The translations under genes were made by a program, and so were the position numbers. 64,000 bases of DNA from Bacteroides sp. GTDB taxonomy: Bacteria; Bacteroidota; Bacteroidia; Bacteroidales; Bacteroidaceae. The notes below the pieces were generated by a model that saw only the letters and a list, made by a program, of their open reading frames with translations, was not told the origin of the DNA and searched no databases. Below are positions 37,412 to 46,394 of the stretch, piece by piece (position 1 is the stretch's first letter; the number at the start of each line of letters is the position of its first letter). Where the stretch lies: the NCBI GenBank assembly GCA_021202275.1, contig JAJQDI010000005.1, positions 124,001 through 188,000 of the forward strand, read 5' to 3'.

Positions 37412-38812
37412 TTATTTCATATCCTCGTCGGAGAAGATCTCGTTGGAGAGTTTGTCGAAAGTCGATTTGAACCAGTTGGGTTTGTTCTTCTTTTCCTCTT
37501 CCTTGCGTTTTTTCTCTTCGAGTTTGCGTTGGCGAAGTTCTTCCTTACGCCGTTTTTCCTCTTCTTCTTTCTTTCGCTTAGCTTCCTCTTCCTGTTGCTG
37601 GAGGTCTGTGTCCTGTGCAAACAGATCAGTTGCCGGATCGCTGGGTACGGCGTTTACCGGCTCCAGCTGACAACAGTTCTCACTTCCGGCGAAAAGGATA
37701 CCGAAGAGTGTATTCTGTGTTCCGTCTTTCCGGATCTCTTTCTCGAAATCGTGTACAGTCTGACGGATGGAGCGCGCGATGCGTATCTTGTCGATCTTGC
37801 TGCGTTTGCGCAGCGCATCATCGAGGTGCTTCAGGTTGGAGGCTCCACCGGTAAGGATGATACCGGAGAGCAGTTTATCATCATAGTCCGAGATCTGGAG
37901 CTGGTTCCATACATTGGCAATGATCTCCTCGGCGCGGGCTTCGATGATGTTGTTCAGTGTACGGAGTTCTACGGTCCTTCCCGCATCATCGATGGGACAG
38001 GTGATCGGTTCTTCACCCTCCTCCTCGTACTCCACATCACCGTATTCTTTTTTCAGTTTTTCAGCTTCTTCCTCTTCCATTTGCAGGGAGGCGATGTCGT
38101 TGGTGATGCTGTTGCCACCCAAAGGGATCACACTCAGGAAGCGGAGCAGGTTGTTCTTGTAGACCGATACGGTAGTGGTATCGGCACCGAAGTCGATAAG
38201 CGCGCAGCCCGAACGTTTCTCACTTTCGGTAAGCACTACATGGGCTGTTACCAACGGAGAGATACAGATATCCGCGATCTCTATCTTAGCCTGTTCGAAA
38301 CAGCGTTCCAGGTTTTTCTTGAGTGAAGCCCGGGCCACGATATTGAGATAACAACCTTCGATGTGATTGGCTGCTACTCCCACCGGATCTACCTGCAGGT
38401 TGTTACCGATCTTGTATTCCTGTGGAGCTACATCTAAGATGTCCATATCTATCAGTGGTATCTCCAGATTCTCATCACAGATGGAATCGACCAGTTCCTG
38501 GGAGATGATCATTTCGGTGTCGAGGTCACGGGAAACGACATTTTTCACTGTCCGCAACGATTGTCCGCCAATGCCCACGTATACTTTGGCGATAGACTGG
38601 TAGAGTGCTCCTTCCAGTTTATTGATGATGGACGTGAGGCTTTGTGCTGTCTTGTCTAAGTTGTAGATCACCCCTTTCCGGATGAAAGAAGAGGAATCTT
38701 CACTGGCATAGGCAAGTATCTGCATGCTGCCATCGCTGTTCTTCTTGCCGGCTATTCCAGATATCTTGGAAGAACCCAGTTCGATAGCGGCGATAAATTC
38801 TGTTGTTCCCAT
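37412..38812 (-). CDS. ftsA: Cell division protein FtsA
   Basis: Actin-like protein that tethers FtsZ filaments to the membrane. The 466 residues show AIELGSSKISGIAG at the N-terminus, the 1C domain, ALIDFGADTTTVSVY (phosphate 2) and GIILTGGASNLKHLDDALRKR (adenosine motif). After residue about 385 a very charged Lys/Glu/Arg stretch forms a long helix before the amphipathic end NWFKSTFDKLSNEIFSD, the likely membrane anchor. It follows ftsQ after a 127-base gap that contains a repeat fragment. Confidence 0.96.
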   Translation of the reverse strand: MGTTEFIAAIELGSSKISGIAGKKNSDGSMQILAYASEDSSSFIRKGVIYNLDKTAQSLTSIINKLEGALYQSIAKVYVGIGGQSLRTVKNVVSRDLDTEMIISQELVDSICDENLEIPLIDMDILDVAPQEYKIGNNLQVDPVGVAANHIEGCYLNIVARASLKKNLERCFEQAKIEIADICISPLVTAHVVLTESEKRSGCALIDFGADTTTVSVYKNNLLRFLSVIPLGGNSITNDIASLQMEEEEAEKLKKEYGDVEYEEEGEEPITCPIDDAGRTVELRTLNNIIEARAEEIIANVWNQLQISDYDDKLLSGIILTGGASNLKHLDDALRKRSKIDKIRIARSIRQTVHDFEKEIRKDGTQNTLFGILFAGSENCCQLEPVNAVPSDPATDLFAQDTDLQQQEEEAKRKKEEEEKRRKEELRQRKLEEKKRKEEEKKNKPNWFKSTFDKLSNEIFSDEDMK

Positions 38813-38866
38813 ATTTTTAATCTCCTTTTTTCCCTTTTGATTTTAGAGCCTGTTAAACTATTCTGT

Positions 38867-38884
38867 AGACAGGAATTCCTGTCT
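38867..38884. repeat. Perfect 18-bp palindrome between ftsQ and ftsA
   Basis: AGACAGGAATTCCTGTCT reads the same on both strands. It could be an operator or a boundary of the adjacent repeat fragment. Confidence 0.55.
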
Positions 38885-38889
38885 GTTCT

Positions 38890-38935
38890 CAATCGTAAAT
38901 CTCTTTGCTGACCGTTGGTTCAGTACATTGTACAT
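38890..38935 (-). repeat. Fragment of the dispersed repeat inside the dcw cluster
   Basis: AATCGTAAATCTCTTTG followed by CTGACCGTTGGTTC. The same two blocks occur at 59135-59170 in swapped order, and their complement at 15261-15292. Confidence 0.6.
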
Positions 38936-38939
38936 CCCT

Positions 38940-39704
38940 TTATCTTGCCTCTCCTTTGTGGGTGCAAATGATCTGGTTGTCAAATTCTAAACTGATCCGT
39001 GAATATTTGTTCCATCCTACCTTGTTGAGTCCCTTTTCATAAAACGTCTTCAGGCGGCTGAGCTTCTTCTCGAAACGATCTATGTTACCCAGGAAAATAA
39101 CATGATCACCTACCCGTGGTACCAGTTCTACCTCTCCGCCGGAGAGGATATGGATCTGTTCGATCTGTGCGTTCCAGAACTTATTCTTTTGCAAAAATAC
39201 ACCAAAGTTATATAAATCCCTCATTGCAAAGGACTTTTCTATATTTCCCGTGGCTATGGCCAGGTGAGCAACACATTTGGTGTCGGGAGGCATCACTGCT
39301 CCTTTATTGTCGATGTAGTAATTCTCTCCGTTGCGGCTCATGATACGGATGATGGGTATGCGCTGGGTGACTTCAATGGCTATTTTCCCGTTAGGGGTTT
39401 TGTAACACTCTACCTGGTCTATCAGTGGGTGGTCCGATAGTTCCTCTTCGATAATGCCGGTGCGGATGTCCTCCATTTTGCTCCCTACCGGATAGATCTC
39501 TTTTTTCTGCAGGATGTCGGCCACTTCATTTTTGGTGATGAAACCGGCATGCAGGGTATCTTTCAGAATAAGTTCCAGGTCGCGGCATACCTGATCGGCA
39601 GGTTTGCCGTTGAGCGTCGTCATCGCCAGCAACAGGTAGGCGGCGAGCAGGAGCATGACGGTCAGAAGGAGGATTCGTTTGATCATGGCTTCAGTGATTT
39701 TCAA
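38940..39704 (-). CDS. ftsQ: Cell division protein FtsQ/DivIB
   Basis: 254 residues with one N-terminal membrane helix (about 7-28) and a periplasmic part with the POTRA-like segment VCRDLELILKDT..FITKNEVADIL and the beta domain near VECYKTPNGKIAIEVTQRIPIIRI. It links the Z-ring to the septal synthase with FtsL and FtsB. FtsQ varies greatly in sequence; the assignment rests on topology, the R/P motif in TQRIP and gene order between murC and ftsA. It overlaps the end of murC by 14 bases. Confidence 0.88.
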   Translation of the reverse strand: MKITEAMIKRILLLTVMLLLAAYLLLAMTTLNGKPADQVCRDLELILKDTLHAGFITKNEVADILQKKEIYPVGSKMEDIRTGIIEEELSDHPLIDQVECYKTPNGKIAIEVTQRIPIIRIMSRNGENYYIDNKGAVMPPDTKCVAHLAIATGNIEKSFAMRDLYNFGVFLQKNKFWNAQIEQIHILSGGEVELVPRVGDHVIFLGNIDRFEKKLSRLKTFYEKGLNKVGWNKYSRISLEFDNQIICTHKGEAR

Positions 39705-41067
39705 GCATCCGGCTGATGGCTGTAGAGTAGTTCTCTATGTCACCTGCTCCCAGCGTGATCAGTATGTCGATGTTCTTGTCTGTTAAATGTGCAACCATCT
39801 CTTCTTTCCGGCACAGACTTTTAGGAATATCTGCGGAGATATGATCCAGGATCAGCTGACTGCTGATTCCCGGTATGGGTAGTTCCCGTGCCGGATAGAT
39901 CTCCGTGAGTACGACTTCATCGGCCAGAGACAGGCTGTCTGCAAACTCTTTGTAGAAGTCCCGGGTACGGCTATACAGGTGTGGCTGGAACACAACGGTG
40001 ATCTTTCTGCCCGTATAAAGCTCACGAATAGAGGCTATGCTCTGGTATATTTCGGACGGGTGGTGCGCGTAGTCGCTCAGATAGACCACCTGGTCGTTTT
40101 TTATTTTGAAGTCGAACCGGCGGTCTACCCCCCGGAAAGAGGCCATTCCCGCACGGAGTTCATCGGGTGTGACCCCGTTGAGCCAGGCTATAGCCATGGC
40201 AGCTACTCCATTCTCTATGTTGATGCTGACAGGTACTCCCAGTTCGATGTCGTTGATACGGATGTCAGGCCCCACGAAGTCGAACCGGATCGTGCCGTTT
40301 CCGATGCGGATATTTTCCGCGTGAAAATCTCCTTCGTCGCGTGAATAGCTGTAGAGGCGGACTCCCTCCTGCAAACGAGGTTCCAGGGCGATGCCTTTGC
40401 GGGCCAGGAGTACTCCACCCGGTTGAATGAGGGAGGTATAGTGAGCGAAACTTTCCAGATAGGCCTCTTTCGTACCATAAATATCCAGATGATCGGGGTC
40501 GGTCGAGGTAATGACAGACATATAGGGAGAGAGCCAGTGGAAAGACCGGTCGAACTCATCGGCTTCGATGACTACATAGGGACTTCCCGGATCCAATAAG
40601 AGGTTGGTCGCGTAGTTCTTGGAGATACCTCCCAGGAAGGCATTGCATTTTATATGCGACTGATAGAGCAGATGTGCCAGCATGGTGGAGGTGGTGGTTT
40701 TGCCATGTGTGCCCGCCACACACAATCCCTTACCGGCCCGCGTGATGAGTCCAAGTACCTGCGAGCGTTTCTGTATGGTGAATCCCTGTTCCCGGAACCA
40801 GGTGAATTCGCGGTGTTCCTGAGGTACCGCCGGAGTAAATACGATCAGTGTACTCTCTTTTTCTTTGTATGTTGCTGGGATCAGATCCGGATCGTCTTCG
40901 TAATGGATCTCCGCTCCTTCGGCGATCAGTGTTCCGGTCAGTTCGCTCGGAGTGAGGTCGTACCCACCCACTTTTTTCCCCAGGAAGAGGAAATAACGTA
41001 TGAGCGCACTCATCCCGATGCCGCCGGCACCGATAAAGTAAACGGATCTTATCTGGTCTATCTGCAT
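39691..41067 (-). CDS. murC: UDP-N-acetylmuramate--L-alanine ligase
   Basis: Cytoplasmic Mur ligase that adds the first amino acid (L-Ala) of the peptidoglycan stem. In 458 residues: VYFIGAGGIGMSALIRYF (UDP-binding) at the N-terminus, the ATP loop VAGTHGKTTTSTML near 115-128, EADEFDRSF and the downstream DYAHHPSEI motif. Normal length. Its last 14 bases overlap ftsQ. Confidence 0.97.
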   Translation of the reverse strand: MQIDQIRSVYFIGAGGIGMSALIRYFLFLGKKVGGYDLTPSELTGTLIAEGAEIHYEDDPDLIPATYKEKESTLIVFTPAVPQEHREFTWFREQGFTIQKRSQVLGLITRAGKGLCVAGTHGKTTTSTMLAHLLYQSHIKCNAFLGGISKNYATNLLLDPGSPYVVIEADEFDRSFHWLSPYMSVITSTDPDHLDIYGTKEAYLESFAHYTSLIQPGGVLLARKGIALEPRLQEGVRLYSYSRDEGDFHAENIRIGNGTIRFDFVGPDIRINDIELGVPVSINIENGVAAMAIAWLNGVTPDELRAGMASFRGVDRRFDFKIKNDQVVYLSDYAHHPSEIYQSIASIRELYTGRKITVVFQPHLYSRTRDFYKEFADSLSLADEVVLTEIYPARELPIPGISSQLILDHISADIPKSLCRKEEMVAHLTDKNIDILITLGAGDIENYSTAISRMLENH

Positions 41068-41091
41068 GGTCGTGTCATTCTTCTTTGTTTC

Positions 41092-42222
41092 TTACTTTTT
41101 CTCCTGTTCTCTTGCCAGAGCAATGACCTCTTGGGCGATGATGCGCGCGGAGTCGGGGAGTGCCAGTGTGGCAATGTGGCTGCTCAGGCTTTCCAGCTTA
41201 TTGTTGTCGTGGATGGTTGCGAGCGCTGTCTCCAGTAATTTGTCTCTGGCTTCGGCATCTGTCACGCAGATCGCTGCCTCTTTACCTACCAGTGTCATGG
41301 CATTTTTTGTCTGGTGATCTTCCGATACGTTGGGCGAGGGGACTAAGATCACCGCTTTGTGCAACAGGCAAAATTCGGAGATAGAACCTGCCCCTGCGCG
41401 GGAGATCACCAGATCGGCGGCTGTATAGGCCTGGGCCATGTCCCGGATGAAGTCGGAAACGTACAGGTTGCTGATCTTTCCCTCTTTGTCTTCCCATTGA
41501 TCCACAGTCTCTTTTACTTCCGGATAATAGATCTTTCCGGTTTGCCAGATAAACTGTACATCGTCCGAAGCGGCAATTTCTGCTAGTCGGCTGGTAAAGG
41601 TCTGATTGATGGTACGTGCTCCTAAACTACCCCCGAGGATCAGTATCACCCTCTTCTCCGGATCAAGTCCGAAGGAACGGACGGCTTCTTCGCGGGTCAT
41701 CGTGGTATCCAGCAATTCCTGGCGTACCGGATTTCCGGTCAGGATGATCTTGTCTGCCGGGAAAAACCGCTCCATCCCTTCGTAGGCCACACAGATCTTC
41801 CGGGCTTTGCGCGCCAGGAGTTTATTGGTCACCCCGGCATAGGAATTCTGTTCCTGGATCAGGGTAGGTATGCCCATGGATTCCGCGGTATTCAGGGTAG
41901 GGCCACTGGCATATCCGCCTACCCCCACAGCAACCTGCGGGCGGAAATCACGGATGATCTTCCGGGCTTTGCGCTGACTGATCATCAGTTTCCACAGCAC
42001 TCCGATGTTTTTCCAGAGCTTTTTCCGGTCAAATCCTGCGACGGGTAGTCCGATGATGCGGTATCCCGCGTCCGGGACACGCTGCATTTCCATTTTGCCT
42101 TCTGCGCCCACAAACAAAATATCTGTATCGGGCTCCAATTCACGTATGGCATTGGCAATAGAGATCGCCGGGAAAATGTGTCCTCCCGTTCCTCCTCCGC
42201 TTATGATGATCCTGAGTGCCAT
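41092..42222 (-). CDS. murG: UDP-N-acetylglucosamine--lipid I N-acetylglucosaminyltransferase
   Basis: Membrane-associated transferase that converts lipid I to lipid II. 376 residues from MALRIIISGGGTGGHIFPA, the GT28 glycine loop. GVGGYASGPTL and the UDP-GlcNAc-binding region LGGSLGARTIN and SRAGAGSISEF follow. An open frame extends about 150 codons upstream into ftsW, but it is only the other frame of that gene; the ATG at 42222 gives the usual start. 24 bases precede murC. Confidence 0.96.
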   Translation of the reverse strand: MALRIIISGGGTGGHIFPAISIANAIRELEPDTDILFVGAEGKMEMQRVPDAGYRIIGLPVAGFDRKKLWKNIGVLWKLMISQRKARKIIRDFRPQVAVGVGGYASGPTLNTAESMGIPTLIQEQNSYAGVTNKLLARKARKICVAYEGMERFFPADKIILTGNPVRQELLDTTMTREEAVRSFGLDPEKRVILILGGSLGARTINQTFTSRLAEIAASDDVQFIWQTGKIYYPEVKETVDQWEDKEGKISNLYVSDFIRDMAQAYTAADLVISRAGAGSISEFCLLHKAVILVPSPNVSEDHQTKNAMTLVGKEAAICVTDAEARDKLLETALATIHDNNKLESLSSHIATLALPDSARIIAQEVIALAREQEKK

Positions 42223-42257
42223 TTCTTTCTTAATTTTAGGTTTGGTTATATTCTTGT

Positions 42258-43565
42258 TTATCTGTCTTCGCTTATAAACTCCGCGTCGCTGTTGAGAATA
42301 GGAGCCGTGGGCTCGGCTGCTTCCGTGATTTCCGTCACTTCGGATGCCACAGGAACCTGCGCTGTCTGCAACAATTCCTGCTGTTTGCGGTTTTCTTCCA
42401 GCTTCTGGGTATACCGGCTTACACTCAGTATCATACCGATGTAAGCACAATTGATGAACGTACTGGTCCCTCCTTTGCTCACTAAGGGCAGCGGTTGTCC
42501 GGTGACGGGGAAGAGCCCTACGGCTACCATCATATTGAGAATTGCCTGTGATACCAGCATCAGAGCAATGCCCATGACCAGAAAGGCCGGGAAGGTGCGT
42601 TCGCATTTCTGCGCGATCCTGCCTGCCCGGATCAGTATACATATATATATAAAGACCATCGGAATGCATCCGAAGATGAGCCCGAGTTCTTCAATGATAA
42701 TGGCAAAGATAAAGTCGGAGAAAGCCTGGCTGAGGAAATCCCGTTGTACCGAGTTGCCCGGTCCTTTTCCGGCAAGGTGACTGGTGGCGATGGCGATGCG
42801 GGCATGTGCTACCTGGCCGTTCTTGTCTATATCGAACCTGGCGGCCGGGATCTCTTCTTTGTCCGCAAAGTGGATGATGCGGCTTTTCCAGGTGGCCAGA
42901 CGGTGGAGCAGCGGCAGTTCGGTATCTTGAGGAATGATCAGGATCACGGCAAAGGTCAGCCCTCCGATCAGGACGAGCGAACCGAACAGTTTGGCCATCT
43001 GTTTCATAGCCACCCTTCCGATGAACATCATCAGTATGACTACAGCGAAGAGCAGCATGGCGGTAGAGAGGTTTTCCGGAGCGATGAGCACACAGATGGC
43101 CCCTGTAATGATGAGTATGTATTTAAAGGCCTGTGGCTGCGCACCTTCTTCGTCCTGTTTCTTGGAAAGGATAAAGGCGGTGACAATGATAACCGCCATC
43201 TTGGCCAGTTCCGAGGGTTGGAACTGAAATCCCATGAACGACATCCAGCGGGCGGCCCCGTTGACACGGTCGCCGGTAATTACTCCCATGGCAGTGACAA
43301 AGATCAGCATGACCGCTGAGATGGGGAGCAGGAACAACGGGAATATCTGGAACCACTTGTAGGGAATGTGATGCATCAATACAACGATCAGTACGCCGAT
43401 GGCCATGAATATCGTGTGTTGGGTAATGGGTCCCCAGTGGTCTCCTGTCTTGTAGGTGAGGGTACTGGCCGCGCTGAACACTTCGATAATAGAGATCAGG
43501 CAGAGCCCCATGAAGAGGATCCAGATGATCTTATCGCCTTTGAATATGTTCTTCAATAGATCCAT
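42258..43565 (-). CDS. ftsW: Lipid II flippase/septal glycosyltransferase FtsW
   Basis: SEDS-family membrane protein with about ten helices; polymerises glycan strands at the septum together with FtsI. 435 residues. Markers are GDRVNGAARWMSF with the loop after it, FQPSELAKMAVII, the loop HARIAIATSHLAGKGPGNSVQRDFLSQAFSDFIFAIIIEELG (key Asp in the SDFIFA part) and LPLVSKGGTS near the end. A cytoplasmic tail rich in Glu and Gln follows (about 375-435). Starts one base after the murD stop. Confidence 0.95.
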   Translation of the reverse strand: MDLLKNIFKGDKIIWILFMGLCLISIIEVFSAASTLTYKTGDHWGPITQHTIFMAIGVLIVVLMHHIPYKWFQIFPLFLLPISAVMLIFVTAMGVITGDRVNGAARWMSFMGFQFQPSELAKMAVIIVTAFILSKKQDEEGAQPQAFKYILIITGAICVLIAPENLSTAMLLFAVVILMMFIGRVAMKQMAKLFGSLVLIGGLTFAVILIIPQDTELPLLHRLATWKSRIIHFADKEEIPAARFDIDKNGQVAHARIAIATSHLAGKGPGNSVQRDFLSQAFSDFIFAIIIEELGLIFGCIPMVFIYICILIRAGRIAQKCERTFPAFLVMGIALMLVSQAILNMMVAVGLFPVTGQPLPLVSKGGTSTFINCAYIGMILSVSRYTQKLEENRKQQELLQTAQVPVASEVTEITEAAEPTAPILNSDAEFISEDR

Positions 43566-43566
43566 C

Positions 43567-44901
43567 CTATAGCTCCTTTACGTATTTCTTGAATTGCCTG
43601 CCACGGTCTTCGTAACTCTCGAAAAGGTCGAAAGAGGCACAGCAGGGACTAAGCAGTACCGTTTCTCCTTTCTGAGCCATCCCGTAGGCTGCTTCCACGG
43701 CCGCTTTCATGCTTTTTACATCCGCGACGGGCAGCCCCATCGGGTCGAAGAAAGCGTGGAGCTTGCTGTTGTCCGCACCAAGGTAGACCAGCCCGGAGCA
43801 TTTCTCGCGTACCAGATCGGCTATCTCCGTATAGTCGTTTCCTTTGTCTTTTCCGCCCAGGATAAGTACCGTCCGGGTAGGCATACTTTGCAGGGCATAC
43901 CAGCAGGAATTTACATTGGTAGCTTTCGAGTCGTTGATAAAATCGATACCCCGTACCCGAGCTACCTTCTCCAGCCGATGCTCTACTCCTTTGAAGTCGG
44001 ACAGTGCTTTCCGGATCGATTCCTTCCGGATCCCGGCCAGATTGGCGGAGATCCCTGCTGCTAATGAATTGTAGAGATTGTGTGTGCCGGTAAGGGCCAG
44101 CTTTTCCTGTTCCATATTGAAGTCGGTAGGCTTGGTGATCACTACCTCTTTGTCTTTTACATAGGCGATCGCTCCCTCTTTCTTCATCGCGGAGAAGGGA
44201 TAGAGATGCGCGTGTATGCCGTGACGATCGAGCTGTTCGGTAATGATCGGATCGTCGCTCCAGAAGATGAACGCATCTTCATCGGTCTGGTTGCGGGTGA
44301 TGCGGAACTTAGCATCTATGTAATTCTGCATGCAATGATCGTACCGGTCCAGATGATCCGGGGTGATGTTCATCAACACCGCGATGTTGGCACGGAAATT
44401 ATACATATTGTCTAACTGGAACGAACTCAGTTCGATCACGTAATAGTCGTAATCCTCTTCGGCTACCTGCAAAGCCAGACTTTTACCGATGTTTCCTGCC
44501 AGGCCTACATTCAGCCCGGCACTTTTGAAGATATGATAGATCAGGGAAGTGGTAGTGGTCTTTCCGTTGGACCCGGTGATGCAAACCATCTTCGCATGCG
44601 TATACCGACCGGCAAACTCAATCTCTGAGATGATGGGTGTACCCTGTGCTTCCAGTTTGCGGATGATCGGGGCGTCGTTGGGAATACCGGGGCTTTTGAT
44701 CACTTCGGTAGCGTTCAGAATGAGCTCTTTGGTATGTGTTCCCTCTTCCCACGCGATCCCGTATTGATCGAGTTGTTGCTTGTATGTATCTTTGATGTCG
44801 GACATGTCCGATACGAAGGTATCGAATCCTTTTACTTTGGCAAGTACGGCCGCCCCGGCTCCGCTTTCACCTGCTCCTAAAACAACGATCCTTTCTGCCA
44901 T
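43567..44901 (-). CDS. murD: UDP-N-acetylmuramoylalanine--D-glutamate ligase
   Basis: Mur ligase that adds D-Glu. In 444 residues: VVLGAGESGAGAAVLA at the N-terminus, CITGSNGKTTTTSLIYHIF as ATP loop near 110-125, NITPDHLDRYD and the EHRLEKV...NDSKATN segments in the right order. Normal length. The start is one base after the mraY stop. Confidence 0.96.
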   Translation of the reverse strand: MAERIVVLGAGESGAGAAVLAKVKGFDTFVSDMSDIKDTYKQQLDQYGIAWEEGTHTKELILNATEVIKSPGIPNDAPIIRKLEAQGTPIISEIEFAGRYTHAKMVCITGSNGKTTTTSLIYHIFKSAGLNVGLAGNIGKSLALQVAEEDYDYYVIELSSFQLDNMYNFRANIAVLMNITPDHLDRYDHCMQNYIDAKFRITRNQTDEDAFIFWSDDPIITEQLDRHGIHAHLYPFSAMKKEGAIAYVKDKEVVITKPTDFNMEQEKLALTGTHNLYNSLAAGISANLAGIRKESIRKALSDFKGVEHRLEKVARVRGIDFINDSKATNVNSCWYALQSMPTRTVLILGGKDKGNDYTEIADLVREKCSGLVYLGADNSKLHAFFDPMGLPVADVKSMKAAVEAAYGMAQKGETVLLSPCCASFDLFESYEDRGRQFKKYVKEL

Positions 44902-44902
44902 G

Positions 44903-46171
44903 TTATCTGATCTTTAGTGTAATTATAGTGATTGCCGCCAATACGATAGAGACGATCCAGAAGCGGACGGTGATCTTGGCTTCGTGGAATACACTGTCGG
45001 GTTTACTGATGAGGTAGCGGCATGTCGTGTCGAGTTGAGATACTGTTGTGCGGAAATGGTCGTGGAAAGGGGCGCGTTTGAATATCCGCTGTTTCACTCC
45101 TTTCCTTTTTCCTATTTTGAAATACTGTGTCTGTAAAATAACGGACAGACTTTCGATGAAGAATACTCCGCAGAGAATAGGGATCAACAATTCTTTGTGA
45201 ATGATAATGGCGTATACGGCAATGATCCCTCCGATGGTCAGGCTACCTGTATCGCCCATGAATACCTGGGCCGGATAGGCGTTGTACCAGAGAAAACCGA
45301 TCATGGCTCCTATAAAAGCACATATAAAGATAACCAGTTCTTCTGTTCCGGGTATATACATGATGTTCAGGTAACTGGCAAACTCGATGTGACTGGATAC
45401 ATAGGCCAGTATGCCGAGTGTGACCCCGATGATGGCAGAGTTTCCCGCCGTCATCCCATCCATGCCGTCGTTGAGGTTGACACCGTTGGACACGGCTGTT
45501 ACTACGAAGATGGTTACGATCACAAAGACGATCCATCCGGCTATCTGTGCTTTATCTCCCAGGAACCATACAAAATCGGCATAGTCGAGGTTGTTGTTCT
45601 TCAGGAAGGGGATGGTGGTCTTGGTCGATTTGAGATTCTGATTTCTATGGATCACTTCTACTTCATCCCCGGATGTTTGTATTTCAATGTTCTCGCGGAT
45701 GACTACCTGCGGGCTCAGGTAGAGGACAAGACCGACAAAAAGTCCCAGGACGGTCTGTCCCAGTATCTTGTATCTGCCTCTCAGTCCGTCTTTGTGTCTT
45801 TTGAATGTTTTGATGTAGTCGTCTGCAAAGCCGAGCATACCCAGCCAGACGGTAGTAACAAGCATCAATACCATATATATATTATCTAATCTGCCCAGCA
45901 ACAGACAGGGCACCAGAATGGCTACGATAATGATGACCCCGCCCATGCTGGGAACTCCTATCTTGTTCACTCCGAACGGGTCGATTGCGGCATCCCGTTG
46001 CATCTCTGTGATCTGCTTGCGTTTGAGCAGGGCGATAAACTTCTCTCCGAAAATGCTGGAGATAAGAAGCGCGAGAATGATAGCCATCAATGCCCGGAAA
46101 GAGGTGTAGGAAAATACTCCGGCACCCAGGACGTTGTATTCATGCAGCCATTGGAAGAGATAATATAACAT
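44903..46171 (-). CDS. mraY: Phospho-N-acetylmuramoyl-pentapeptide-transferase
   Basis: Integral membrane enzyme making lipid I from UDP-MurNAc-pentapeptide and undecaprenyl phosphate. 422 residues, about 60 longer than in E. coli, because of an insert between helices around residues 160-205 (VIRENIEIQTSGDEVEVIHR...), as seen in Bacteroidales. Catalytic motifs: FADDYIK near 115, NLNDGMDGM near 260 and the HDHF-like loop near 375 (PFHDHFR). It is preceded by 223 bases containing repeats. Confidence 0.95.
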   Translation of the reverse strand: MLYYLFQWLHEYNVLGAGVFSYTSFRALMAIILALLISSIFGEKFIALLKRKQITEMQRDAAIDPFGVNKIGVPSMGGVIIIVAILVPCLLLGRLDNIYMVLMLVTTVWLGMLGFADDYIKTFKRHKDGLRGRYKILGQTVLGLFVGLVLYLSPQVVIRENIEIQTSGDEVEVIHRNQNLKSTKTTIPFLKNNNLDYADFVWFLGDKAQIAGWIVFVIVTIFVVTAVSNGVNLNDGMDGMTAGNSAIIGVTLGILAYVSSHIEFASYLNIMYIPGTEELVIFICAFIGAMIGFLWYNAYPAQVFMGDTGSLTIGGIIAVYAIIIHKELLIPILCGVFFIESLSVILQTQYFKIGKRKGVKQRIFKRAPFHDHFRTTVSQLDTTCRYLISKPDSVFHEAKITVRFWIVSIVLAAITIITLKIR

Positions 46172-46173
46172 GA

Positions 46174-46211
46174 TCTGATTTACGATTTTACGATTTACGA
46201 ATTACGATTTT
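46174..46211 (+). repeat. Fragment of the GATTTACGATT repeat family in the murE-mraY gap
   Basis: TCTGATTTACGATTTTACGA, TTTACGAATTACGATTTT: three or four copies of the ACGATTT unit, in the same style as at 22547-22586 and 58960-58992. Confidence 0.55.
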
Positions 46212-46217
46212 GATATC

Positions 46218-46333
46218 CATACCTATTTATATATCTTGATTCGTATACTTTGATTGATCTGGTTTCCTCTATCTGCCAGGATCCGATCTACGGTTTTAAT
46301 GCTCATACCTGTTTATCTGTTTTCATTCCTATA
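46218..46333. repeat. Pair of 31-bp imperfect direct repeats upstream of mraY
   Basis: CATACCTATTTATATATCTT.. at 46218-46248 and CATACCTGTTTATCTGTTTT.. at 46303-46333 agree at 25 of 31 positions. A third weak copy starts at 46329. No gene in this stretch. Confidence 0.5.
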
Positions 46334-46394
46334 CCTTTATTTATATGCTTTCAACTACCTGCTGTAACCTATATACCTTAATCTATGTAGGGGG

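Noticed and set aside
42223..42669. Longer N-terminus for murG (about 150 codons)
   Set aside because: It overlaps ftsW in another frame and shows no MurG sequence before MALRIII.
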